NCBI GenBank assembly: GCA_002353485.1
Contig: DEJS01000021.1
Coordinates: 11,837 to 75,836, forward strand
Length of the DNA: 64,000 bases
From: Prevotella sp. UBA2742
GTDB taxonomy: Bacteria; Bacteroidota; Bacteroidia; Bacteroidales; Bacteroidaceae
Reading direction: 5' to 3'
Positions 18,802 to 26,835 of this stretch are shown here, one piece after another. The notes beneath the pieces are model-generated. The model had not been told where the DNA came from. It searched no databases and saw only the letters and a program-made list of their open reading frames with translations. Made by a program: the position numbers and the translations under genes. Within the stretch, counting starts at the first letter, position 1, and every line of letters starts with the position of its first letter.

Positions 18802-20010
18802 ATGCAGAAGATTACTGAGAACATTTACTACGTAGGTGTTAACGACCGTAACAAGTCGTTGTTTGAGGGATTGTGGCCCCTGCCCAATGGCGTTAGCTAC
18901 AACTCGTATCTCATTAACGACGAGAAGGTATGTCTGATTGATACCGTTGAGGTGGACTTCTTCACCCAGTTCCTGGAGCATATCCAGGAGGTTATTGGAG
19001 AGCGTCCGATAGATTACATGGTGATTAACCACATGGAGCCGGACCATAGTGGAAGCATAGCGCTGATTAAGAAGTACTATCCCAACATACAGATAGTAGG
19101 CAACAAGAAGACGTTCCAGATGATGGAGGGCTTCTATGGCATCAATGAGGGCACGCTGGAGGTGAAGAATGGCGACACGCTGGTCTTAGGCCAGCAGACG
19201 CTGAACTTCGTGCTGACGCCGATGGTGCACTGGCCCGAGACGATGGTGACGCTGTGCACAGAAACTGTTGCGACAGAAGCGCAACGCACGGTACTGTTCA
19301 GCGGCGACGCCTTTGGATGCTTCGGAGCCCTGAACGGCGGTGTGATTGACGAGCAGATAAACTGCGACACCTTCTGGCTGGAGATGGTACGCTACTACTC
19401 GAACATCGTAGGTAAATACGGTACACCCGTTCAGAACGCGCTGAAGAAGCTGGCAGGGGTTAAGCTGGACTATATCTGTGCTACGCACGGACCCGTGTGG
19501 CACCAGTATATCGACAAGGTGGTGGCCGAGTACGACCGCATGTCGAAATACGAGACCGAGGCAGGTCTGGTGATATGCTACGGCACGATGTATGGCAACA
19601 CGGAGCGTGCTGCCGAGGTGATAGCGCGTGCTGCATCGGAGGCTGGTGTGAAGAACATCGTGATGTACAACGTTTCAAAGACGCACCATTCGTATATCAT
19701 ACGTGACGTGTTCCGCTACAAAGGCCTTATCGTAGGTGCTCCTACCTATAACACAGCCCTGTACCACGAGATGGACGTGCTGCTGTCGGAGCTGGCAGGC
19801 AAGGACATCAAGAACCACCTGCTGGGATGGTTTGGCAGCTACGGCTGGGCTTCGAAGGCTGTAAGCGAGATACAGAAGTGGAACGACGAGCAGCTGCACT
19901 ACGAGGCAGTGGGTGAGCCTGTGGAAATCAAGCAGTCACTGACGGCTGAGACCAAGGCACAGTGTGAGGCACTTGGCCGTGCCATGGCAGCGCGTCTAAA
20001 GCAGCTCTAA
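18802..20010 (+). CDS. Flavodiiron protein (FprA, A-type flavoprotein)
   Basis: Cytoplasmic oxygen and/or nitric oxide reductase of anaerobes, 402 residues. The beta-lactamase-like diiron domain (about 1-245) has the ligand motif HMEPDHSGS with His77, Glu79, Asp81 and His82. The C-terminal flavodoxin domain (about 250-402) has the FMN loop YGTMYGNTE and the later APTYN. No rubredoxin domain is fused, so electrons come from a separate donor. It fits oxygen defence in an anaerobe. Its end overlaps the convergent S41 gene by 15 bp. Confidence 0.93.
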   Translation: MQKITENIYYVGVNDRNKSLFEGLWPLPNGVSYNSYLINDEKVCLIDTVEVDFFTQFLEHIQEVIGERPIDYMVINHMEPDHSGSIALIKKYYPNIQIVGNKKTFQMMEGFYGINEGTLEVKNGDTLVLGQQTLNFVLTPMVHWPETMVTLCTETVATEAQRTVLFSGDAFGCFGALNGGVIDEQINCDTFWLEMVRYYSNIVGKYGTPVQNALKKLAGVKLDYICATHGPVWHQYIDKVVAEYDRMSKYETEAGLVICYGTMYGNTERAAEVIARAASEAGVKNIVMYNVSKTHHSYIIRDVFRYKGLIVGAPTYNTALYHEMDVLLSELAGKDIKNHLLGWFGSYGWASKAVSEIQKWNDEQLHYEAVGEPVEIKQSLTAETKAQCEALGRAMAARLKQL

Positions 20011-21567
20011 GCCGCGCTGGTAGACGTTATTCGCCTGGTTGATAATGGCGAAATACTCATTCATGCTCCACAAGTCGCGAGCAACAAGGGCCTTAAGCTG
20101 CAAACGCAGGAAAGGCAAGGTTTTCAGACGTTCGTCCTCATCTTTGGGACGAACGTTTTGTTTTTCGCCCTCAGCAAAGATACTGTCGAGGACGTGCTGG
20201 GGAATGTCAAAACGCTGACGGAAGTCGGCAAAGCTGGTGTACTGCTGCTGAAGCTGTTTACGGTATTGGTCGACATAGTGCAGGTTGGCGTTGATGACCA
20301 TTCCCTTGGCTGACAGTTCTCGATGGAATCGGGTGTAACGTGTAGTGTCAAGGGGTACGAACTCGTCGGGCATGATACCTCCTCCACCATAAACCAGGCG
20401 ATGCTCCTTTAGGGTATAGAACTTGAGTGAATCGGCGAAATGAACGCTGTCTGCTGACATAAGCTCACCGCTCTTCAGACGGTGCAGCATGTCCTCGGCA
20501 TAGTCGCGTTTGTTGCCTTTTTCATAAGGTTTTTGGATGCAGCGCCCCGAGGGGGTGAAATAGTGCGCGATGGTAAGACGCAACATGGAACCGTCGGGCA
20601 GGTCGATAGGCCGCTGGACGAGCCCCTTGCCAAAAGTGCGACGCCCTACTACGATGCCACGGTCGTGGTCTTGTATGGCACCAGAGACAATCTCTGCTGC
20701 AGAGGCAGTATAGCTATCGACGAGAACGATGACCTTGCCCTTGGAGAAGAGTCCGCCACCCTTGGCCTTATACTCCATGCGCTGGGCCGTGCGGCCTTCG
20801 GTATAGACGATGAGGTCGTCCTTCTGAAGGAACTCGCCGGCTATCTGTACTGCAGCGTGGAGATAGCCCCCGCCATTCTCCTGGAGGTCGAGGATAAGCG
20901 TCTGCATGCCCTGGCGCTTGAGTTGGACGAGGCTTTCGCAGAATTCGTCGTGGGTAGTAGCTCCGAAGCTGCCTATGCGTATGTAACCCACCTGTGGCTG
21001 TATGATGTAGGCGGCATCGATGGTTTTGACGGGAATCTTGTCGCGTGTGACACGGAAGACAAGGGTGTCAGCAATGCCTCGACGTACAATGCCCATGGTG
21101 ACCTTCGTGCCCTTTGGTCCACGCAGACGACGCATAATTTCTTCCTTCGACATCTTGACGCCTGCTATGATGGTGTCGTTGACCTTCACGATACGGTCGC
21201 CGGCCAGGATGCCTACTCGTTCGGAAGGACCGTCGGTGACGGGCTGTATGACGAGCAGGGTGTCCTCTACCATGTTGAACTGTACGCCAATGCCTTCGAA
21301 GTTGCCCTGCAACGACTCGTTGGCCTGCTGGACTTCCTTGGCGGTCATGTAGCTGCTGTGGGGGTCGAGTTTCTCGAGCATGCCACGAATGGCATCCTCG
21401 ACAAGCTTAGGTTCGTTGACGCTGTCGACGTAGAGGCTGTTGATGGCCATCTCGGCAATGTGGAGCTTACGCAGCTGGGCATCAGAACGCTGACCTTTAT
21501 CCTGAGCGCAGAGCGGCGTCAGGCAGAGCAGCCAGCACAGGGTTGCTGTCAGTAGCTTGCTATTCAT
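19996..21567 (-). CDS. S41 carboxy-terminal processing peptidase
   Basis: Exported serine protease (CtpA/Prc-like), 523 residues. The signal peptide begins MNSKLLTATLCWLLCLTPLCAQ; PDZ domain about 85-170 (GIGVQF, LAGDRIVKVND); S41 domain with Ser289 in DSYTASAAE and Lys314 in TFGKG as the Ser/Lys dyad. The start is ATG 21567 or ATG 21573; both overlap the stop of parE, which ends at 21560 on the same strand, so translation is coupled. It is the last gene of a GNAT-parE-S41 operon, an unexpected pairing of a topoisomerase with a periplasmic protease. Confidence 0.92.
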   Translation of the reverse strand: MNSKLLTATLCWLLCLTPLCAQDKGQRSDAQLRKLHIAEMAINSLYVDSVNEPKLVEDAIRGMLEKLDPHSSYMTAKEVQQANESLQGNFEGIGVQFNMVEDTLLVIQPVTDGPSERVGILAGDRIVKVNDTIIAGVKMSKEEIMRRLRGPKGTKVTMGIVRRGIADTLVFRVTRDKIPVKTIDAAYIIQPQVGYIRIGSFGATTHDEFCESLVQLKRQGMQTLILDLQENGGGYLHAAVQIAGEFLQKDDLIVYTEGRTAQRMEYKAKGGGLFSKGKVIVLVDSYTASAAEIVSGAIQDHDRGIVVGRRTFGKGLVQRPIDLPDGSMLRLTIAHYFTPSGRCIQKPYEKGNKRDYAEDMLHRLKSGELMSADSVHFADSLKFYTLKEHRLVYGGGGIMPDEFVPLDTTRYTRFHRELSAKGMVINANLHYVDQYRKQLQQQYTSFADFRQRFDIPQHVLDSIFAEGEKQNVRPKDEDERLKTLPFLRLQLKALVARDLWSMNEYFAIINQANNVYQRGLELL

Positions 21568-23527
21568 AGTCATAGTCTTCAGGCTTGTCTTCTTCGATGA
21601 CAAGGTTATCGATGATGAAGTTCTGTCGCTCCATGGTGTTCTTTCCCATGTAGTACTCAAGGAGTTTCTGCACCTGGTCGTTCTTATGCAAGGTTACTTG
21701 CTCGAGACGGATGTCCGGGCCGATGAAACCGGCGAATTCGTCAGGAGATATTTCGCCCAGTCCTTTGAAACGGGTTATCTCAGGGTCGGGTCCTAACTCC
21801 TGGATGGCCTTGACGCGCTCTTCCTCGCTATAGCAGTAGCGCACCACGAAATCACCTTTCTTGCCGTCATCGCGCATGGCCTTGTTGCGAATCTTGGTAC
21901 GCTTGTTTCGAACGCGGAAGAGGGGTGTCTGGAGCACGTAGACATGGCCTTTCTTAATGAGTTCTGGGAAGAACTGCAGGAAGAAGGTGATGATGAGCAA
22001 GCGAATGTGCATGCCGTCGACATCGGCATCGGTGGCTACGATGACCTTATTATAACGCAGTGTGTCGAGACCTTCTTCGATGTCGAGGGCAGCCTGTAGC
22101 AAGTTGAACTCTTCGTTCTCGTAGACCACTTTCTTGGTGAGTCCGAAGCTGTTGAGTGGCTTTCCTCGTAGCGAGAACACGGCTTGGGTGTTGACGTCAC
22201 GGCTCTTGGTGATGGAGCCGCTGGCCGAGTCGCCCTCGGTGATGAAGATGCACGACTCTTCCTTGCGCTCGTTCTTGGCATCGCTGAAGTGTATGCGGCA
22301 GTCGCGCAGCTTCCTGTTGTGCAGGTTGGCTTTCTTGGCACGTTCGCGGGCCAGTTTGGTGACGCCAGCCATGGCCTTGCGCTCACGCTCTGACTCCTTG
22401 ATCTTGCTTTCTATGACTTCTGCTACGTCCTGGTGGATATGCAGGTAGTTGTCGACCTGCTGCTTGATGAAGTCGCCTACGTACTTATTGATGGTGTCGC
22501 CATCGGGGGCCATCTGTGTAGAGCCAAGCTTGATTTTGGTCTGGCTCTCGAAGACAGGTTCTTCGACGTTGATGGCAATGGCAGCCACGATGCCCGTACG
22601 GATGTCACCATACTCGTACTTGCCAAAGAACTCCTTAATGGTCTTGGCAATGTGCTCCTTGAAGGCGCTCTGGTGGGTGCCTCCCTGGGTGGTGTGCTGT
22701 CCGTTGACGAAGGAGTAGTACTCCTCGCCATACTGGTTGGCATGGGTAAAGGCTACCTCGATGTCGTCGCCCTTAAGATGTATGATGGGATAGAGGGCAT
22801 CGTTGGTCATACGGTCCTTTAGGAGGTCTTCCAGTCCGTGGCGGGAAAGGATGCGACGGCCGTTGTACATAATGGCCAGACCGGTGTTCAGATAGGTATA
22901 GTTGCGCAGCATGTTCTCGACGATGTCGTCGTGGAAGGCATAGTCTTTGAAGAGTGTGTTGTCTGGTTCGAAGAAGATGTAGGTTCCTGTCTCGTCTTGC
23001 GACTCTTCGGTGACGTCGCTCTTCAGTATGCCCCGCTCAAAGGTGGCACGCCGCACCTTGCCATCACGATAGCTGGCTACCTCGAAGCGGGTGCTCAGGG
23101 CGTTGACAGCCTTGACGCCGACGCCGTTCAGACCTACAGACTTCTTGAACGCCTTCGAGTCGTACTTGCCTCCAGTGTTCAGTACGCTGACGGCTTCGAT
23201 GAGCTTGCCCTGAGGGATGCCTCGACCGTAGTCGCGAACAGAGACAGACCCTCCCTTGCCTTCCTGGGGTGAGTCGGAGTCGGGTTTCGTGATGTTGATT
23301 TCTATCCTGTCGCCAGCGTTCATCTTGAACTCGTCGATGGAGTTGTCTATTACCTCCTTCAACAGCACGTAGATGCCGTCCTCAGGCAGTGAGCCGTCGC
23401 CCAGACGTCCGATGTACATGCCAGGACGGGTACGAACGTGCTCCATGTCTGACAGGTGGCGGATGTTATCGTCGGTATATTGTACTTGCTCTAGGTTTTG
23501 TTCGTTGATAGTATTGTCTTCGTTCAT
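21560..23527 (-). CDS. parE: DNA topoisomerase IV subunit B
   Basis: ATPase subunit of the decatenating type IIA topoisomerase, 655 residues. GHKL ATPase: EVIDNSIDEF, RDYGRGIP and the Gly-rich lid GLNGVGVKAVNAL. Toprim: EGDSASG and the acidic pair in ATDADVDG. EGDSASG rather than EGDSAGG favours ParE over GyrB, and the size lacks the GyrB insertion of some groups. The start codon overlaps the stop of the upstream GNAT gene (ATGA). No parC is visible; on this strand the next gene encodes a protease, so parC must lie elsewhere. Confidence 0.93.
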   Translation of the reverse strand: MNEDNTINEQNLEQVQYTDDNIRHLSDMEHVRTRPGMYIGRLGDGSLPEDGIYVLLKEVIDNSIDEFKMNAGDRIEINITKPDSDSPQEGKGGSVSVRDYGRGIPQGKLIEAVSVLNTGGKYDSKAFKKSVGLNGVGVKAVNALSTRFEVASYRDGKVRRATFERGILKSDVTEESQDETGTYIFFEPDNTLFKDYAFHDDIVENMLRNYTYLNTGLAIMYNGRRILSRHGLEDLLKDRMTNDALYPIIHLKGDDIEVAFTHANQYGEEYYSFVNGQHTTQGGTHQSAFKEHIAKTIKEFFGKYEYGDIRTGIVAAIAINVEEPVFESQTKIKLGSTQMAPDGDTINKYVGDFIKQQVDNYLHIHQDVAEVIESKIKESERERKAMAGVTKLARERAKKANLHNRKLRDCRIHFSDAKNERKEESCIFITEGDSASGSITKSRDVNTQAVFSLRGKPLNSFGLTKKVVYENEEFNLLQAALDIEEGLDTLRYNKVIVATDADVDGMHIRLLIITFFLQFFPELIKKGHVYVLQTPLFRVRNKRTKIRNKAMRDDGKKGDFVVRYCYSEEERVKAIQELGPDPEITRFKGLGEISPDEFAGFIGPDIRLEQVTLHKNDQVQKLLEYYMGKNTMERQNFIIDNLVIEEDKPEDYDYE

Positions 23528-24678
23528 AGGTTCTTTTTATAACATCTTCTTCTTTTATGCTGTTCGTGTTCCAGGTACTGCCACTGCGACTGTACCTTTT
23601 CGTTGGTCTCCATCTCGACGTTGGTCTCGCCCCACTTGAAGCCGAACTTCTGGTAGCGTGGTATGAGGTCGTAGAAGAGCAAGGCGTTGACGCCTTTTTG
23701 CTGATACTCGGGTAGTACGCCGATGAGCAGCAGGTCAAGACACTCGGCCTTGTGGAACTTCAGTGCCCTGAGGCAGTGCCACCAGCCAAAGGGCCACAGA
23801 CGGCCGTTACGGCACTTCTGCAGGGCGCGTGTCATAGAGGTTATCGAGATGCCCACGGCAATGATGTCGTGGTCAGAGGTATTCCAGTCTTCGATAAGAC
23901 AAAGCATGTCCATATCGAGCATCGGGAAGTACATTCGCAGGTATTCGTCTATCTGAGCCTCTGTCATCTGTGAGAAGCCATAGATGTTCTGGTATGACTT
24001 GTTGACCACCTCGAGCACCTTACGGCCTATCTGCTCCTTGCCCATTATCTGATTGCGCTTGGGGTGCATGGGGTGCAGATTGTAGCGTTTCATGACCATC
24101 TGGGCCACCTTCTGGTACTTCTCAGGCATGCCGTCCTTGGGCACTATGAGCTTATACTCGACGTAGTCGTTGTCTTTCTCGAAGCCGCCCAACTGCTCCA
24201 TGTGTTGCGGGTAGTAGGGATAGTTGTAGATGCTGGACATGGTGCCCAGCTGGTCGAAGCCCTCGATGAGCATGCCCTCGGGGTCCATGTCGGTGAAGCC
24301 CAAGGGGCCTATCATCTGTGTCATGCCCTTGGAGCGTCCCCACTGCTCGACGGCCTGAAAGAGGGCACGACTTACCTCCAGGTCGTCAATGAAGTCGACC
24401 CACGAGAAGCGCACACTACGGGTGTTCCAGTGCTCGTTGGCATGGTGGTTGATGATGCCTGCAATACGCCCGACGACCTTGCCGTCTTTATAGGCCAGGA
24501 AATACTCGGCCTCGCAGAACTCAAAGGCTGCGTTCTTGTCCTTGCTCAGCGTGTGTAACTCGTCCTGATAAAGGTTGGGGGCATCATACTCGTTGCCACG
24601 ATATAAATCGTAATGGAACTGGATGAAAGCGTCGAGCTCCCTCCTGTCGGTAACTTTCCGAATTTCTACTGATGGCAT
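23524..24678 (-). CDS. GNAT family N-acetyltransferase-like protein
   Basis: Protein of 384 residues with a GNAT-like fold in two parts: the N-terminal half has strand patterns EYFLAYKDGKVVGRIAGII and IGPLGFTDMDPEGML; the C-terminal half has LLIGVLPEYQQKGVNALLF, an acetyl-CoA P-loop-like motif (Q-x-x-G). Substrate unknown. Start 24678 (MPSVEIRKVTDR) is chosen because the promoter's last base is at 24702, leaving a 23-nt leader; ATG 24690 is the alternative. It ends in an ATGA overlap with parE and heads the parE-S41 operon. Confidence 0.75.
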   Translation of the reverse strand: MPSVEIRKVTDRRELDAFIQFHYDLYRGNEYDAPNLYQDELHTLSKDKNAAFEFCEAEYFLAYKDGKVVGRIAGIINHHANEHWNTRSVRFSWVDFIDDLEVSRALFQAVEQWGRSKGMTQMIGPLGFTDMDPEGMLIEGFDQLGTMSSIYNYPYYPQHMEQLGGFEKDNDYVEYKLIVPKDGMPEKYQKVAQMVMKRYNLHPMHPKRNQIMGKEQIGRKVLEVVNKSYQNIYGFSQMTEAQIDEYLRMYFPMLDMDMLCLIEDWNTSDHDIIAVGISITSMTRALQKCRNGRLWPFGWWHCLRALKFHKAECLDLLLIGVLPEYQQKGVNALLFYDLIPRYQKFGFKWGETNVEMETNEKVQSQWQYLEHEQHKRRRCYKKNL

Positions 24679-24701
24679 GTCTTCTCGCATAAAATAATGT
24701 G

Positions 24702-24733
24702 CAAAGATAGACAAAAACCACGACATGGACAAA
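24702..24733 (-). promoter_or_regulatory. Full promoter TTTG-N20-TATCTTTG for GNAT-parE-S41 operon
   Basis: On the minus strand the TTTG box is at 24730-24733 and TATCTTTG at 24702-24709, with exactly 20 nt between them. It starts 5 bp after the stop codon of the upstream methyltransferase gene. Confidence 0.85.
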
Positions 24734-24737
24734 TACT

Positions 24738-25991
24738 TTAACTAATTTTACGGCAAATAAACAGCCTATGCTCCCCATTCTGCAGCGTAGTAGCGAAGAT
24801 ATAGGTCTGTCCGCCATCTTTGAGCTTCAGCTTTTTTCGCAGCTGCTGAACGGACAAAGGAAAATTGCGCACGCTGATATTGGCCGATTCTATCGTGGTT
24901 AATTTTTGGTTAATTTCTCGCTTGTTCATCGATGAAACGGACTGTATTTCGAAGCTACGGCCGGGAAAATCGCCGATTTCAACGGTAGAGAGAAATAGGT
25001 GAGAATTCTGTGCCACCTGCTCGACAGGGAACCGCTCGGCCAGCTCCATATAGCATCCAGCCTTCATGACCGAGGCGTTGGGCTCATAGAGATAAAGGGG
25101 ACTGCCGTCGTGCATAGGGCTTAACGGTTGTTCCCTCGGCGGGAACAGGCTGTTCCCTCGGAGGGAACAATGCGTTCCCACGGAGGGAACAAAGGTAAAG
25201 CTACTGGAGTTATTCACACAGGCTACGTGCAGACGGGTCGTAGGCTGCTGGCAAAGTACCAGCAGGAGTTCCTTACACTCGTTGTCGACACCGACGATGT
25301 GGACCTCGCAGACGTGGGCTTCTGGGGCTGAAGATGCATGTTCAAGGTCGCTGACGGCCTTGCGCCAGTCGAGCATGGGCGAGAGCTTTAGCACGATGAA
25401 ACGGGCTTTTTCTTGCAACAGAGGCAGTAGTTCGAGCACGTTTGGCGTGCAGTCGGCAATGCCATAGGTGCGCCCTCCGTGGTCGTCGCGACGAGCAGGG
25501 TCGAGGAAGATGACGTCCGCGTGGCCTATTGTGGGGAGGAAGGCTGCTGTGGTACTGCAACACACGGAACTGTCATGGGACAGCGTCTTGAAGTTGTGCT
25601 CGGCCAGCAGGCAGAGGGCTTCGCTTTGTTCCACATAGGTACGGTGCTTGAAACCTCGCGACATCCAATAGAAGTCTACGCCAAAGCCCCCTGTAAGGTC
25701 GACCAGCAGCTTTCTCTCACCTTCGCCACAGAGCCTTTCCACCACCTGCTGCTTATAGCGAGCCGTCTGTTCAGAGGAACATTGCTCCATGTTGAGGTGG
25801 GGGGGATAGACGATACCTTCTGTCTCAGCCCATGAAGGCAGCTTCCTGCGGGCCGTCTGGCGCCCGGCTATCTGCTGCAGTGCCAGCGTAAGGTCCACCT
25901 CGGGGTCTTTCGTCCCCTGCAGAGCCAGCAGTCTGACGTCGTCGTCCTGGTGCTGACGGATGTAACGACAAGTGGTTTCATTGATTAACAT
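24738..25991 (-). CDS. Class I SAM methyltransferase with THUMP-like C-terminal domain
   Basis: Putative RNA or DNA methyltransferase, 417 residues. The N-terminal region carries ALQGTKDPEVDL and KLPSW as in this Bacteroidetes family; SAM motif I is LLVDLTGGFGVDF and motif IV is VIFLDPARRD; the C-terminal part is THUMP-like. Start ATG 25991 (MLINETT) is only 4 nt downstream of a TATCTTTG element, so the mRNA is probably leaderless. Residues about 268-288 are encoded by a three-unit palindromic array (25130-25190) between SFTFV and the conserved YLYEPN, where relatives should be shorter. Target molecule unknown. Confidence 0.85.
   Translation of the reverse strand: MLINETTCRYIRQHQDDDVRLLALQGTKDPEVDLTLALQQIAGRQTARRKLPSWAETEGIVYPPHLNMEQCSSEQTARYKQQVVERLCGEGERKLLVDLTGGFGVDFYWMSRGFKHRTYVEQSEALCLLAEHNFKTLSHDSSVCCSTTAAFLPTIGHADVIFLDPARRDDHGGRTYGIADCTPNVLELLPLLQEKARFIVLKLSPMLDWRKAVSDLEHASSAPEAHVCEVHIVGVDNECKELLLVLCQQPTTRLHVACVNNSSSFTFVPSVGTHCSLRGNSLFPPREQPLSPMHDGSPLYLYEPNASVMKAGCYMELAERFPVEQVAQNSHLFLSTVEIGDFPGRSFEIQSVSSMNKREINQKLTTIESANISVRNFPLSVQQLRKKLKLKDGGQTYIFATTLQNGEHRLFICRKIS
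25130..25190. repeat. Three-unit palindromic array, 22-bp period, inside methyltransferase gene
   Basis: Three 17-bp palindromes start at 25130, 25152 and 25174, separated by 5-bp spacers. Each has arms GTTCCC and GGGAAC; the middles are TCGGC, TCGGA and ACGGA. Three periods make 66 bp, so the host frame is preserved only by a multiple of three units. Confidence 0.95.
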
Positions 25992-25995
25992 GCTG

Positions 25996-26003
25996 CAAAG
26001 ATA
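25996..26003 (-). promoter_or_regulatory. -7 element (TATCTTTG) 4 nt before methyltransferase ATG
   Basis: The final G lies 4 nt before ATG 25991. With the +1 expected a few bases after the element, the transcript would begin at or beside the start codon. No TTTG at a 20-nt gap. Confidence 0.65.
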
Positions 26004-26056
26004 CAAAATATCTTTAAATTATTACCACACTCTTATGCACTATGAATTATTTTCTG

Positions 26057-26064
26057 TACCTTTG
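26057..26064 (+). promoter_or_regulatory. -7 element (TACCTTTG) for dapB
   Basis: 25 nt upstream of ATG 26090, divergent from the methyltransferase promoter 54 bp away. Confidence 0.7.
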
Positions 26065-26089
26065 CAGCGTATTAATACATAATAGGAAT

Positions 26090-26806
26090 ATGAAAATAGC
26101 TTTAATCGGCTATGGCAAGATGGGCAAGATGATAGAGCAGATAGCCCTCAGCCGTGGCCATGAGATTGTGAGTATTATCGACATCGACAACCAGCAGGAC
26201 TTCGATAGCGAGGCCTTCAGGAGTGCAGATGTAGCGATAGAGTTTACTGCCCCTCAGGCAGCATACGGCAACTACCTGAAGGCATGGAAGGCTGGTGTAA
26301 AGGTGGTCTCTGGGTCGACAGGCTGGATGAAGGAACATGGCGACGACGTGAAGCGGGCCTGCACGGAGGAGGGCAAGACACTCTTCTGGGCTTCGAACTT
26401 CTCTATCGGCGTGGCTATCTTCTCTGCCGTCAACAAGTATCTGGCCAAGATTATGAACCAGTTCCCCCAGTATGACGTGGAAATGGAGGAGACACACCAT
26501 GTGCACAAGCTGGACCACCCCAGCGGTACGGCCATCACGCTGGCAGAGGGTATTCTGGAGAATCTGGAGCGCAAGGAGTCGTGGGCCGAGGACACTACCG
26601 ACCCCAAGCTGCTGCGCATAGACCACATACGTCGTGGCGAGGTGGCTGGCATCCATACCGTTCGCTACGACTCAGAGGCCGACATCATCACCATTACCCA
26701 CGATGCCCACTCACGCCAGGGCTTTGCCCTTGGTGCTGTGCTGGCAGCAGAGTACACCAAGGAGCATGAAGGTCTGCTGACCATCAGCGACATGTTTAAG
26801 TTTTAG
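26090..26806 (+). CDS. dapB: 4-hydroxy-tetrahydrodipicolinate reductase
   Basis: NAD(P)H-dependent step of the diaminopimelate/lysine pathway, cytoplasmic, 238 residues. Rossmann motif GYGKMGKM at the N-terminus; substrate motif ETHHVHKLDHPSGTA with the catalytic His and Lys; STGW near residue 80. The start at 26090 begins the Rossmann strand MKIALIGYG; in-frame starts upstream include the promoter. Followed after 29 bp by lepB, so probably the first gene of a four-gene operon through the WbqC gene. Confidence 0.95.
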   Translation: MKIALIGYGKMGKMIEQIALSRGHEIVSIIDIDNQQDFDSEAFRSADVAIEFTAPQAAYGNYLKAWKAGVKVVSGSTGWMKEHGDDVKRACTEEGKTLFWASNFSIGVAIFSAVNKYLAKIMNQFPQYDVEMEETHHVHKLDHPSGTAITLAEGILENLERKESWAEDTTDPKLLRIDHIRRGEVAGIHTVRYDSEADIITITHDAHSRQGFALGAVLAAEYTKEHEGLLTISDMFKF

Positions 26807-26833
26807 TTGGGAGTTGAAAGTTGAGAGTTGAAG
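26806..26833. repeat. Heptamer repeat between dapB and lepB
   Basis: Four imperfect 7-bp units, GTTGGGA, GTTGAAA, GTTGAGA and GTTGAAG, fill almost the whole gap between the dapB stop and the lepB ATG. In another register the unit reads AGAGTTG, of the AGARTKR family. Confidence 0.8.
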
Positions 26834-26835
26834 AA

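Noticed and set aside
25130..25190. Possible CRISPR array in the methyltransferase gene
   Set aside because: The units are self-complementary with only 5-bp spacers, there are three of them, and they lie inside a coding frame with no cas genes.
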